A stretch of DNA of 39,339 nt from Desulfobacterium sp. (GTDB taxonomy: Bacteria; Desulfobacterota; Desulfobacteria; Desulfobacterales; Desulfobacteraceae): the NCBI GenBank assembly GCA_016342325.1, contig JAEINR010000061.1:1-39339 (forward strand), read 5' to 3'. Shown piece by piece: positions 1 to 8,057 of this stretch (within the stretch, counting starts at the first letter, position 1; each line of letters starts with the position of its first letter). Position numbers and translations under genes: made by a program. The notes beneath the pieces were generated by a model. It was given only the letters and a program-made list of their open reading frames with translations. It was not told the origin of the DNA and ran no database searches.

Positions 1-25
1 GCTAACTGAAAATATAGATAATGTG

Positions 26-71
26 GTGTCTCAATTTATCTGAGCACGGGCGTATCAATTTAAGTGAGCGC
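26..71. repeat. Two 22-bp imperfect direct repeats at the left edge
   Basis: The segments 26-47 and 50-71 match at 17 of 22 positions around the shared core TCAATTT..nTGAGC, with a period of 24 bp. Because 24 is a multiple of three, the repeat also shows as a duplicated NLSE peptide motif in the spurious reading frame across it. Spaced repeats with a CAATTTAAGTGAGC-like core recall terminal transposase-binding sites of IS21-type elements, so this may be the end of an insertion sequence lying to the left. That is inference; no transposase is visible. Confidence 0.4.
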
Positions 72-228
72 TATAGATCCGTGGGTTTGACAGTGGGATG
101 GATCAATAAACAGTGTAACCAGGACACGCCTCACCTGTCAAATGAATTGAATCTGGTCGGACATGGCGGACGATATTTAAATGACTTGGGACAAGGGGAA
201 GGGATGTTGACCGGTGGTCAGTTTGTGG

Positions 229-257
229 TTGACAGTTGTCGATAATTTAAATATTGT
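229..257 (+). promoter_or_regulatory. Candidate sigma-70 promoter upstream of the FadL-like gene
   Basis: TTGACA at 229-234, a 17-bp spacer and TATTGT at 252-257. It would start transcription near 264, giving an untranslated leader of about 120 nt that contains the hairpin at 320-340. Supported by consensus match and position only. Confidence 0.45.
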
Positions 258-319
258 TCGTTGAGTGTAGTTCTATTCCTTAAAGGGGCTACCGTTCTGT
301 TCTGTTTCTGCTCACGAGT

Positions 320-340
320 TCCGGCAGGCGACCTGCCGGA
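320..340 (+). other. Leader hairpin of the FadL-like gene
   Basis: A perfect 9-bp stem (CCGGCAGG at 321-328 with CCTGCCGG at 332-339, plus the flanking T320-A340 pair) closes a 3-nt loop. It has no following T-run, so it is not a standard terminator. It sits 47 nt upstream of the start codon and could affect message stability or translation. It could also be a dispersed palindromic repeat. Confidence 0.45.
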
Positions 341-386
341 TGCAATCAACAATGCATCACCTGTTTTCTATTATGAGGAGGCCTTG

Positions 387-1670
387 ATGAAGAAAGTCGT
401 ACTCGCTGCCGTGATTCTTTCCCTTCTGGGAGCCGGAGATCTTTTTGCCAACATTGACAATCTGTCCAACATGAGTGTGGAGTGGATTCGCACCGGGAAC
501 CGAAACGCTGCCACGGATGCCGCCGATATCGTGATCTATAATCCCGGCGGAATCACCCAGCTGCCTGACGGGTTACAGGTGAACATCGGCAACCAGACCC
601 TGATTCGAAAACCAAAGCACTCCTATGACCTGGGAATGGGTCCCCAAAGCCATGAGCAGGATGATATCGACTGGTTGCTCCCCAATGTATATGTCACCTA
701 CAACAAGGATAAATGGGCTGTTTTCGGCGGATATTACATCCCCGGCGGCGGGGCCGTGGTTGATTATCCCGACGGCTCCATCACCACGGATATGATGGGC
801 GCGGGCATGATGCAGGCGGGGGCCATCCAAGGCTTTGACAACGATTTTCTGGAGGCGGAGTCGGTTTACAACACCCTGACCCTTGGCGGCGCCTACCAGG
901 TCAACGAGCGATTCTCCGTTGCCCTGGGGGTTCGGTACATCTCTGTAGATAATAATACCAAGGCCGGGCTGACCGGCATCAACGATCTTGGCGGCGGGAA
1001 TGTCGTTCAAACGCCAATGGGGGTTGATATTGACGAGGAAGCCGATGGTTTTGGGTTTATTGTCGGGGTCAACGTCAACCTGACCCCGGAGCTGAACCTG
1101 GGGATCCAGTATCTGTCCAAGGTGGGGCTGGATCTTGAGACCGAGGTGAACCGGGACGATCTGGGCATGTTTGTGCATGGCAGCGAAAGTCCCCGGGATT
1201 TGCCAGGCATGCTCGGCCTGGGGGTGGGATATGACTTCTCAGACAAGCTCTACGGCGAAATCAATTATTCCTATTGGTTCCAGGAGGCGGCCGACTGGGG
1301 TAGTGACGCTGCCGGAAGGGATATCTCCGGTATGGCAGGGGATGCCCAATCTTTCGGTATCACGGCGTCCTACAAGTTCACCCCCACCCTCCTTGCAAGT
1401 GTGGGAACCACCTACACCGATTTTTTCTGGACCGATATCAACGGTTACTACCAGGCCAGCCTGGGATCCTACGAGGTCCTTTACACGGATAACTGGCATT
1501 TGGGATGCGGGGTTGCCTATGAATTCAGGAAGAATATGAAGGTGAACCTGGCCCTGGGCTGGACCATCTGGGACGATAAGGATTTCACCAACGTCAATTT
1601 GCCTGGTGTGACCATCGAAACCGAAAACGCCACAACCACCATCGGCATTGGGTTCAACCTCGGTTTTTAG
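387..1670 (+). CDS. FadL/OmpP1/TodX-family outer-membrane channel
   Basis: A 427-residue outer-membrane beta-barrel protein, probably a channel for long-chain fatty acids or other hydrophobic substrates. The ATG at 387 is chosen because GAGGAG lies just upstream (375-380) and the product then opens with a typical signal peptide: basic MKK, a hydrophobic stretch and a cleavage-like LFAN. The frame stays open upstream to 261, but that part has no secretory signal. The mature N-terminus has the family's plug-like stretch with an NPGG element (family consensus NPA). The rest alternates aromatic and glycine-rich strands and ends in a C-terminal phenylalanine (GFNLGF), the usual barrel-assembly signal. 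It has no operon partner: the next gene is convergent. Such proteins are common in anaerobes that degrade fatty acids or hydrocarbons. Family assignment is good; the substrate is unknown. Confidence 0.88.
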   Translation: MKKVVLAAVILSLLGAGDLFANIDNLSNMSVEWIRTGNRNAATDAADIVIYNPGGITQLPDGLQVNIGNQTLIRKPKHSYDLGMGPQSHEQDDIDWLLPNVYVTYNKDKWAVFGGYYIPGGGAVVDYPDGSITTDMMGAGMMQAGAIQGFDNDFLEAESVYNTLTLGGAYQVNERFSVALGVRYISVDNNTKAGLTGINDLGGGNVVQTPMGVDIDEEADGFGFIVGVNVNLTPELNLGIQYLSKVGLDLETEVNRDDLGMFVHGSESPRDLPGMLGLGVGYDFSDKLYGEINYSYWFQEAADWGSDAAGRDISGMAGDAQSFGITASYKFTPTLLASVGTTYTDFFWTDINGYYQASLGSYEVLYTDNWHLGCGVAYEFRKNMKVNLALGWTIWDDKDFTNVNLPGVTIETENATTTIGIGFNLGF

Positions 1671-1689
1671 GCATTTCCTTTAATAAAGC

Positions 1690-1713
1690 GGCCCCGGACA
1701 AGGCTCCGGGGCC
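1690..1713. terminator. Hairpin between convergent genes
   Basis: A 9-bp perfect GC-rich stem, GGCCCCGGA (1690-1698) with TCCGGGGCC (1705-1713), and a 6-nt loop between the convergent FadL-like and dehydrogenase genes. The T-rich tail is better on the minus side (GCTTTATTAAAGG), so it most likely ends the dehydrogenase transcript but may act both ways. Confidence 0.65.
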
Positions 1714-1756
1714 ATGGGTGGGTTGGGGCGCCACCTGTATACGTTCCGAATAAGCG

Positions 1757-2632
1757 TTAGCGGTTGTTCATTTTTTCCAAGACCTTGTAAAGCCCCTGGG
1801 TGCCGAGGTCTTCATGGCCCAGGGCGGCGGCGCTAATGTAAAACTGGTGGACCATGGCAAGACCGGGCAGGGAGATGTTCATCCCCTTGGCCTCCTCCAG
1901 CGCGATTCCCATGTCTTTTATAAAATGTTTGATGTAAAAGCCGGGATCGTAATCACCGCAGGCGATGCGGGGCCCCAGGTTGTTGATGCACCAGGAGCCG
2001 GCAGCACCGCTTCCGATCACCTTGATGACGGATCCCAGATCAAGCCCGCTTTTCTGTGCATAGAGCAGGGACTCCACTGTGCCTATCATGGTGCCGGCGA
2101 TCAGGATCTGGTTGCTCATCTTGGTGTGTTGTCCGGCACCTGGGCCGCCCATGAGCGCAATGTTTTTTCCGATGATTTTAAACAAAGGCAACACCCTGTC
2201 ATAAACCGGTTTGTCTCCGCCCACCATTATGGCAAGGGTGGCTGCCTGGGCGCCGAGATCTCCGCCGGATACCGGGGCGTCCAGGGATTCCATGTCCTCA
2301 GCCCCCAGGGCCTTGTGAATCTCTGCCGCAAGCTTGGGGCTGGATGTGGTCATGTCCACCACCACGGAACCTGGCTTTGCTCCCTTGATGATCCCGTTTT
2401 CACCCAGGATGGTTTCCCTGACATCCTTTGGAAACCCCACAATGGAGAAGATAATCTCGCTATTCCCAGCAACTTCAGCCGGTGTGCTGCACCATATAGC
2501 GCCTTTTTCAATCAAAGGGGCCGCTTTTTCCTTGGTCCTGTTATAAACATACATTTTGTGCCCGGCATCCATCAGGTGCATGCACATGGATTGTCCCATT
2601 ACCCCGGTTCCGATCCAACCTAATACGCTCAT
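1757..2632 (-). CDS. NAD(P)-dependent beta-hydroxyacid dehydrogenase (3-hydroxyisobutyrate dehydrogenase family)
   Basis: A 291-residue cytoplasmic oxidoreductase that interconverts a beta-hydroxyacid and its semialdehyde or keto form. The Rossmann motif GTGVMG is at residues 8-13. NRT at 31-33 follows the second strand, where an arginine usually favours NADP(H). The substrate-binding DAPVSGG is at 118-124, and the catalytic lysine is K171 in the GAGQHTKMSNQ segment. Length is normal for the family. Candidates are 3-hydroxyisobutyrate dehydrogenase, tartronate semialdehyde reductase and glyoxylate/succinic semialdehyde reductase; sequence alone does not separate them. The gene stands alone, with a weak AAGGAA ribosome site about 11 nt before the ATG. 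The 228-bp gap upstream (2633-2860) shows no further gene. Confidence 0.88.
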   Translation of the reverse strand: MSVLGWIGTGVMGQSMCMHLMDAGHKMYVYNRTKEKAAPLIEKGAIWCSTPAEVAGNSEIIFSIVGFPKDVRETILGENGIIKGAKPGSVVVDMTTSSPKLAAEIHKALGAEDMESLDAPVSGGDLGAQAATLAIMVGGDKPVYDRVLPLFKIIGKNIALMGGPGAGQHTKMSNQILIAGTMIGTVESLLYAQKSGLDLGSVIKVIGSGAAGSWCINNLGPRIACGDYDPGFYIKHFIKDMGIALEEAKGMNISLPGLAMVHQFYISAAALGHEDLGTQGLYKVLEKMNNR

Positions 2633-2860
2633 TGTAATTTTTATTCCTTATCTTATGATTGTTCGTTTCGGCCTGGTATTACTGCTATCGATGTTCGCAC
2701 TTGAGCTGATACTCGCTTTACTTTCATCAGTAAGAAATGATATCAATTCACATGGGAAGACCTATAACCCGGCAACAGTAGCCCATGGGTTTGGGTGTGT
2801 CAAAAGAAATTTGTCCGGGATATTTTCGAGGCGGTTGATTTTAAAACAGGTGATCAAGGG

Positions 2861-3097
2861 TTATGGAATGATGGGAGGTTCCTTGTAGAATACAAGTTCC
2901 CAGGCGTTGTTTTGGGGGGCGTGGCGTATGATATAGGTTCCAAGGTCGGAGCCTGTAAATTTAAAATACCGATGGTCAGGGGCAAGCCAGCTGTCGATCA
3001 GCTCGTTCACATGGATCTCTTTGCCGTGAATCACCATGGACCGGGGGGTCTCTTCGCCCCTGTCTCCAGAATAACATTTAACCCCAAGGGGTATCAT
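2861..3097 (-). CDS. Small uncharacterised protein (78 aa)
   Basis: I do not recognise this family. The 78-residue product is soluble, with no signal or membrane segment. The region from about residue 21 on (IHGKEIHVNELIDSWL, then a Tyr/Phe-rich part around HRYFKF and ELVFYKE) has the balanced composition of a real globular protein. The ATG at 3097 lacks a clear ribosome site, and a second in-frame ATG at 3037 would give 58 residues. It follows the next gene upstream on the same strand by 64 bp, so the two may be cotranscribed. A GCCCTGG/CCAGGGC hairpin (3108-3128) lies in that gap just before the start and could influence translation. Confidence 0.55.
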   Translation of the reverse strand: MIPLGVKCYSGDRGEETPRSMVIHGKEIHVNELIDSWLAPDHRYFKFTGSDLGTYIIRHAPQNNAWELVFYKEPPIIP

Positions 3098-3161
3098 TGT
3101 TCCGGGCGCCCTGGAAACGTCCCAGGGCCATGGGGAGCTGTTTTACCCCGGATGGGCCGGG

Positions 3162-3695
3162 TCATGCCGAGGTCTCTAATATGTTTCCCCCGAGTTCGCT
3201 AATTTTATCGTCAACGGATTTTAAGGCGGCTTCAATGGTGTCATAACTGATGTCGGGAAGTTTTCCTCCCCAGGCTTTTTCCGCTGCTTCGAATCCCTGG
3301 AGGATTCCCCTTCGTCCCTGTTTAAGACGATCCATGTCATCTCCGGCTCCGCTCAACACAAAGTCGGCGATGCGTTGGGACGTCTTTGCCACGCCATAGT
3401 AGCCGTCGTCGCTGACCAGGCTTGCGGCCTTCTCCGGGGTGAATTGGGATAGGGGCGTGTTATCAACGGTGAGTCCCTGCTTTTTCTGGTCGCTCAGGAG
3501 GTCGAACTGGGCGATCATCCCTTGGGTCCGGGTGCTGAGCCAAGTGTTCTCCCTGGCGCTGAAAGAAAATTGACTCGTATTGACGGTAAGAGACTGGCTT
3601 GTCGATGCGGTCATGACCCGGTTGGAACTGCTGGTTTGCATTAACCTGTAGCCTGTTTTTTGAAACGGGTTGATGCTGTATCCGGTGTTTATCAT
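3162..3695 (-). CDS. Uncharacterised 177-aa protein with Ser/Thr-rich N-terminus
   Basis: A soluble 177-residue protein. Residues 1-50 are rich in Ser, Thr, Asn and Gln. Residues 80-177 are predicted helical, with the segment around SQRIADFVLSGAGDD and a second helix pair near GFEAAEKAWGG. The C-terminal half resembles proteins in motile Gram-negative bacteria annotated as DUF5610 or, misleadingly, as hydrogenase-4 component G; I cannot confirm this. A strong AAAGGAGGT ribosome site sits 5 nt before the ATG. The upstream phosphoesterase gene is separated by 80 bp. No hydrogenase genes are nearby, so a hydrogenase role is not supported here. Confidence 0.65.
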   Translation of the reverse strand: MINTGYSINPFQKTGYRLMQTSSSNRVMTASTSQSLTVNTSQFSFSARENTWLSTRTQGMIAQFDLLSDQKKQGLTVDNTPLSQFTPEKAASLVSDDGYYGVAKTSQRIADFVLSGAGDDMDRLKQGRRGILQGFEAAEKAWGGKLPDISYDTIEAALKSVDDKISELGGNILETSA

Positions 3696-3775
3696 TTGAT
3701 ACCTCCTTTATAGTTGACGATCCAGTTCTTTATATTTCGGAGGAGCAGGGCAAAAACTAAAGCTAAAAAAGCAAC

Positions 3776-5173
3776 TCAGGGGCTTCGGCTCAAGGTGATT
3801 ACCAGGACTTCGGGCCGGCAGTTGTACCGGACCGGAATTCCAGAGGAACCTGCGCCGCAGGAGGTGTAGCCGCAGGTGTTGTTGTGTTGCCAGCGGCCCG
3901 AGACAAAGCGCCTTGGCACTGGGCAGTGGGTAAACACGGGTCCGATAAGCGGCAGGCAGATCTGGCCGCCGTGGGTGTGGCCGGAGAGGCACAGATCGAT
4001 GTCGTGGTGGTCCAGGCTGTTGATGATTTCCGGGGAATGGGAAAGGAGGATTTTGAATGCCGTTTCCGGGACTTCCCTGAGGGCCTTGTCAAGGTCGTGG
4101 CACTGGTAGTAGTGGGGATCGTCCACACCGCAGACGGCCAGGTGCCGGCCATCCCGTTCCAGTACCATGGCATCGTTGATCAGCATGCAGATGTTGGAGT
4201 CTTCGAGATCAGGCGCGATCTCGATGCAGTCGTGGTTGCCGAGGATGCCGAACACACCGTCCCTGGCGTGGATGTGTTGAACCAGTTCTCCCAGTTTTTC
4301 ATTGGCTTGTTGAAACTGGCCGTACATCTCCATGCGGTAATCCCCGCCCAGGAGGCAGAGGTCCACCGGCTGATTTTTGACGATCTCGATGAGACGCTCC
4401 GTAAGCCCGTCCAGGCCATCCAGGTGGAGATCACTCATGAAGAGGATCTTGTACTGGTCAAAGGCTTTGGGAAGGCGCTTGAAGGAAAAACCGAGGGCAT
4501 TGACCCTGACGTCGAGGGCGTTGTTTACTCCCCGGTTGTAGAGTCCGGACAGCTTAAAGCAGGTCTGCATGAACAGCCGGTAGTATATGACGTTTTCAAA
4601 ATTCAGGAGCCGGGCCATGGGGGAGAGGGCAATATGGCATGCCCGCCACTCCTTGAACCCGGATTTCGATCGGATCACGGTACTGACCTGTTGTTGGGAC
4701 GGGAAAAAGAATCTCCGGTGTAACCGGGAGGCAAAGATGCCCGCCACGATAAAGATGATGAGCATGGCGCCCGAGGCATGGGGGGGGAAATCATGGGTGC
4801 TGTGGAATAAAACAAGGGGAAATCCTCCCTGGAAGATCTGGTCCAGGATGCGGACCTCGGTTCCCTCGTTAAAGCTGAACCGTCTTTTGATAAAGCTGGA
4901 TACGCTGTCTCCTGCCATGGCAAGAAAACCTGAACCAAATCCTAGGGCCAGGGGAAATCCAAGGCAATAGCCCATGGTACCCCCGGCCAGGATTCCGAAT
5001 CCGAATCCGCCCACGGTCTTGTGTTTTCCAAGCCAGGCCCGTCCGTCCAAAAAACGCAGGTTAAAATCCATGGGCATGCCAAAGGGTCTTGCCTTGGAGA
5101 AGAACGGCATCATGATCGCAGGGATGGCATTGATAAAAAGAAGTAGCACAATCATCTTGGCATAAATGATCAT
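3776..5173 (-). CDS. Fusion: CDP-archaeol-synthase-like membrane domain plus metallophosphoesterase
   Basis: A 465-residue two-part protein. Residues 1-150 are hydrophobic and carry features of the CarS/DUF46 (CDP-archaeol synthase) family: DGRAWLGKHKTVGGF at 43-57, a glycine-rich membrane helix, AGDSVSSFIKRR at 87-98 and ILDQ at 109-112. Residues 240-465 are a calcineurin-like metallophosphoesterase with its metal motifs: SDLHLDG at 247-253, GGDYR at 276-280, GNHD at 312-315, SHSPE at 378-382 and GHTHGG at 398-403. The second half most resembles membrane-associated phosphoesterases acting on lipid or nucleotide-lipid substrates (YkuE/YaeI/LpxG-like). The ATG at 5173 has GGAAG 7 nt upstream; a TTG at 5185 is a less likely start. 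A membrane CDP-lipid or polyprenyl-phosphate substrate is inference. Confidence 0.8.
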   Translation of the reverse strand: MIIYAKMIVLLLFINAIPAIMMPFFSKARPFGMPMDFNLRFLDGRAWLGKHKTVGGFGFGILAGGTMGYCLGFPLALGFGSGFLAMAGDSVSSFIKRRFSFNEGTEVRILDQIFQGGFPLVLFHSTHDFPPHASGAMLIIFIVAGIFASRLHRRFFFPSQQQVSTVIRSKSGFKEWRACHIALSPMARLLNFENVIYYRLFMQTCFKLSGLYNRGVNNALDVRVNALGFSFKRLPKAFDQYKILFMSDLHLDGLDGLTERLIEIVKNQPVDLCLLGGDYRMEMYGQFQQANEKLGELVQHIHARDGVFGILGNHDCIEIAPDLEDSNICMLINDAMVLERDGRHLAVCGVDDPHYYQCHDLDKALREVPETAFKILLSHSPEIINSLDHHDIDLCLSGHTHGGQICLPLIGPVFTHCPVPRRFVSGRWQHNNTCGYTSCGAGSSGIPVRYNCRPEVLVITLSRSP

Positions 5174-5202
5174 TCGCACTTCCAAAGCCGGATGATCTCA
5201 CT

Positions 5203-5434
5203 GGCACGACTTTAAGCCCTTTGAAGGGATCACGGCAGGGCCGATGGCCTGGCCCAAAGCAGGGCCATCTTGCCGGCACGACTTAAAACCCTTTGAAACG
5301 ATCACGGCAGGGCCGATGGTCTGGCCCAAAGCAGGGCCATCTTGCCAGCACCACTTCAAGCCCTTTGAAGGGATCACGGCAGGGCCGATGGCCTGGCCCA
5401 AAGCAGGACTATCTTGCCGGTACTACTTCAAGCC
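5203..5434. repeat. 72-bp tandem repeat array, about 3.2 copies
   Basis: Units start at 5203, 5275 and 5347, with a partial unit from 5419 to about 5434; each step is exactly 72 bp. The last partial unit coincides with the final codons of the adjacent VOC gene (LEVVPAR then stop), so the array looks like serial duplication of that gene's 3' end and the DNA beyond it. Each unit contains dyads such as GATGGCC...GGCCATC and several GGCC elements, able to form hairpins that could act as a terminator or mRNA-stabilising structure. Since 72 is divisible by three, the array stays open in a spurious frame as a 24-residue repeat; I do not call it a gene. Confidence 0.9.
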
Positions 5435-5777
5435 AATATCCGTCGGGATCGTTAATAAAATAAATGCCCATCTCCTTATTTTCATGGCAGATACAGTCCA
5501 TTTCTTTGTGAAGGGCATATGCTGCATCGAAATCAGGGGTTTTAAAGGCGATGTGGAACTCTTCATCTCCCAGGTTGTAGGGCTGTTCCTGGGCTTTGAG
5601 CCAGGTGAGTTCAAGCTTGGTGGGTGTGACGCCGTCCCCTAGGTATACGATGATATAGCTGCCGTCTTTAGCGGTCTTACGGTTTCCCTCTTTTAGGCCG
5701 AGGGCTTTATCGTAGAAGGCCAGGCTTTTTTCAAGGTTCAGCACATTGATATTAAAATGGTCAATGGTAAATTTCAT
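5409..5777 (-). CDS. VOC-superfamily protein, lactoylglutathione lyase (glyoxalase I)-like
   Basis: A 122-residue cytoplasmic metalloenzyme of the vicinal-oxygen-chelate fold. The four metal ligands of bacterial glyoxalase I are all present in the expected places: H7 (IDHFNI), E56 (KLELTW), H75 (EFHIAF) and E117 (GYWLEVV). The length is slightly below GloA (about 135). It probably detoxifies methylglyoxal-type alpha-oxoaldehyde adducts, though the thiol cofactor in an anaerobe is uncertain. It is 13 nt downstream of tpx and likely cotranscribed as a stress pair. Its last codons form the partial final unit of the 72-bp repeat array. The stop codon falls inside the repeat, so copy-number change at this end could alter the C-terminus. 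Confidence 0.85.
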   Translation of the reverse strand: MKFTIDHFNINVLNLEKSLAFYDKALGLKEGNRKTAKDGSYIIVYLGDGVTPTKLELTWLKAQEQPYNLGDEEFHIAFKTPDFDAAYALHKEMDCICHENKEMGIYFINDPDGYWLEVVPAR

Positions 5778-5790
5778 TGTTCTGTCCTTC

Positions 5791-6294
5791 TCATGGATTT
5801 AAAGCTGCCAGGGCTGCATCGTAGTCGGGCTCATGGGCGATGTCGTCCACCAGTTCTGCATGGATGATTTTACCGGTTTCGTCCACCACCACTACCGCCC
5901 GGGCGGTCAGTCCGGCCAGGGGGCCATCGGTGATCAGCACCCCGTAATCCGTGGCAAATTCAGGGTTACGGAACAGGGAAGCCGTGATGACGTTTTCAAT
6001 ACCTTCGGCACCGCAGAACCGTTTGTGGGCAAAGGGCAGATCCGCTGACAGGCAGATGACCTGGGTATTGTCCAGGGAACCGGCCTCTGCATTGAATTTG
6101 CGAACAGATGTGGCACATACGTCCGTATCAATGCTGGGGAAAATATTCAGCACAATTTTTTTCCCTTTAAACGTTTCAAGGGAAACCTGTGACAGGTCCT
6201 GTTGAACTGCCGTAAAATTTTTGGCCACGGTTGATTTGGCCGGGAACTCACCTGCAAGGGTTATGGGATTGCCTGCTAATAGTGTTTTGCCCAT
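5791..6294 (-). CDS. tpx: Thiol peroxidase, Tpx family
   Basis: A 167-residue atypical 2-Cys peroxiredoxin that reduces hydrogen peroxide and alkyl hydroperoxides using thioredoxin. The peroxidatic cysteine is C60 in [13 protein letters not shown], with the family-specific T57 and R65 around it. The resolving cysteine is C94 in [11 protein letters not shown]. Length and the N-terminal [10 protein letters not shown] are typical of Tpx. A good AAAGGAG ribosome site precedes the ATG. It is the first gene of a two-gene unit with the VOC protein. It probably protects this anaerobe from oxygen exposure. Confidence 0.95.
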   Translation of the reverse strand: MGKTLLAGNPITLAGEFPAKSTVAKNFTAVQQDLSQVSLETFKGKKIVLNIFPSIDTDVCATSVRKFNAEAGSLDNTQVICLSADLPFAHKRFCGAEGIENVITASLFRNPEFATDYGVLITDGPLAGLTARAVVVVDETGKIIHAELVDDIAHEPDYDAALAALNP

Positions 6295-6441
6295 GGAAAG
6301 GCTCCTTTTAAATTAAAAAGTATTTTTTGGTTCATAGCTGGTAATTGAAATATTCTACCATGAATTGCCAACTATTCAATATTTTCTTTCCCAAAGGCCT
6401 TTTGGGGCAGACATTCTCTATTCGGTTGTTTTTAACGGGGG

Positions 6442-7782
6442 TTAGGTGGACGGTTTTTTCAGCCAGAGATGGTATGCAGCCAACAGAACAAGGAAGCCGG
6501 TTATAAAGGTGATGGGGAACCAGAAAAACGTGTCCACAAAAACCATGTTTTCAACATCGTCGGAAAGAATGCCCTGTTTTTTGATCTTTAGAAGCAGGGC
6601 ATAGGCAACCCCTAATACGCCATAGGAAATGTTATAGGCCAGGCCTTTGAAGCTCAGGACCGTTGCCCGCTGGTCCGACGGTGTCACCTGGTTGACATAA
6701 TAGCTGACAAAGAAGCCTGTGAAGTACATGGCGCTGAAGGTTACCAGGGCAGGGAGCAACCCTGCATAGGGCCAGAAAAAGTTCATGGTGCCAAGACCTG
6801 TGCCCGTTAAAAAGACGGTGAGCCAGAGGGCATAGGTGGGCGGGCAGTTTTCGGTTATTTTTTTGGCCATTTTGGGAATAACAAGGCCGAGCATGGCCAC
6901 CAGTGCGCCAATGATACCGAATACTGATTCAGGCAGCTGGATCATCCTGTAGTATTGGCTGGAAAGGGTGATAACCATCCTGATGATGCCGTCAAACAGC
7001 ATCCCAAAGAGAATGACGGACAGGACAAAGGGGGTTTTATAGATCCACAGGCCGGCCTTGATGGTTAAACCAAAGGCCTGGCGAACCTGTTTTGGTTTGA
7101 ATCCGGGCAAAGCTTCTGTTGCTGGCTCCGTCATCTTAAGGGTCGTGAAAAATGCAAAAAACGCCAGGATAAATGTCAGATATAAGGGAAATCGCATGGT
7201 GGTTTCCTGGGGAAAGGAGAGTGTAAGCTCGAAAAAACGGCCAAGTTTTTCCAGCAGAACCGGATCATAAACAGCTGCGCCAATACCCATGGCAATAATA
7301 AATCCAAGGGATTGAAACCGCATTAACACCTCAAGAACCCGTCCCCACTGGGCGGGATTGCCTTCTGCTGCCAGGGAATCATAGGCAATGGCCTCATCCG
7401 CCCCGCTGGCAGCCGCTTCTGCAAGACCGCTCAAAATACGATTGAGCAGAAAAACCATGAAAACCATTGAAGGGTCAGTTTTGGGAACAAAACAGATGAT
7501 GCCGATCTCAACAATCATGGTCAATGTCGCAAATACAAGCAACCGCTTTCTTCCGATGATATCAGCCAGGGCCCCGGAGGGGACTTCGGCAAGGACAATG
7601 GTGGCGGCCCACACAGCGTTGAGTATGGAAAACTGGGCCACGGTAAGTCCGAAATCAAGGAACAGGATGGTGAAGACCGGATAATAAAAACGTGAATTGA
7701 ACAAGACCCTGAAGGCGATAAACAAGCGGATGTTGGGGATGGAAAAGGGTGAGGCCACAGGTTGCTTTGATGGGGTATTCAA
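6442..7782 (-). CDS. Major facilitator superfamily transporter
   Basis: A 446-residue inner-membrane protein with about 12 predicted transmembrane helices. The MFS signature between helices 2 and 3 is GALADIIGRKR (motif A). A central cytoplasmic loop near residues 220-235 divides the two halves. The start is a TTG at 7782 with AAGGAG 6 nt upstream; no ATG occurs near the N-terminus. The substrate cannot be told from sequence; drug/metabolite efflux permeases are the nearest in style. It is divergent from the universal stress gene, sharing a 275-bp intergenic region with an inverted repeat at 7868-7900. Confidence 0.88.
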   Translation of the reverse strand: MNTPSKQPVASPFSIPNIRLFIAFRVLFNSRFYYPVFTILFLDFGLTVAQFSILNAVWAATIVLAEVPSGALADIIGRKRLLVFATLTMIVEIGIICFVPKTDPSMVFMVFLLNRILSGLAEAAASGADEAIAYDSLAAEGNPAQWGRVLEVLMRFQSLGFIIAMGIGAAVYDPVLLEKLGRFFELTLSFPQETTMRFPLYLTFILAFFAFFTTLKMTEPATEALPGFKPKQVRQAFGLTIKAGLWIYKTPFVLSVILFGMLFDGIIRMVITLSSQYYRMIQLPESVFGIIGALVAMLGLVIPKMAKKITENCPPTYALWLTVFLTGTGLGTMNFFWPYAGLLPALVTFSAMYFTGFFVSYYVNQVTPSDQRATVLSFKGLAYNISYGVLGVAYALLLKIKKQGILSDDVENMVFVDTFFWFPITFITGFLVLLAAYHLWLKKPST

Positions 7783-7867
7783 TTTGAACTCCTTGTTTAA
7801 ATCGGACGATTGGGCTTGTTTTTTATATTGAAATTACCTTGGTTCCACCATGCAAAAACCAAGAAGT

Positions 7868-7900
7868 CAAGGCCCTTGAACTTTTTTTCAAGGGTTCTTG
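7868..7900. repeat. Inverted repeat in the divergent MFS/Usp promoter region
   Basis: CAAG-n-CCCTTGAA (7868-7880) is mirrored by TTCAAGGG-nn-CTTG (7887-7900) around a 6-nt pyrimidine loop. It lies between two divergent genes, about 90 bp before the MFS start and 160 bp before the Usp start. It could be a regulator operator or an RNA hairpin; neither is proven. Confidence 0.5.
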
Positions 7901-8057
7901 CCTTACTCGAATTCAAAGTATAAAGTATCGTTAGTTTGTTATTTCATATTATTCTTCATGCTTTGCTCGTAGACCTGAGACCTTCTGTCAATGGATACGG
8001 GGTGTCAGATGAAAAGCAAGGTGCCTCTTTAATGGTTTATGCTGGGAGAAAATTAAC

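Noticed and set aside
21-245. 74-residue plus-strand reading frame at the left edge
   Set aside because: It owes its openness partly to the 24-bp in-frame repeats, has no ribosome site, and its composition does not look like a protein.
3162-3695. Hydrogenase-4 component G
   Set aside because: Some databases give this name to similar proteins, but there are no hydrogenase motifs or neighbours here.
5198-5401. Minus-strand frame with 24-residue repeats across the 72-bp array
   Set aside because: The frame is open only because the repeat length is a multiple of three; the plus strand is equally open. No start signal.
5203-5434. CRISPR-like array
   Set aside because: The units abut with no unique spacers and the period covers the whole unit, so it is a simple tandem repeat.
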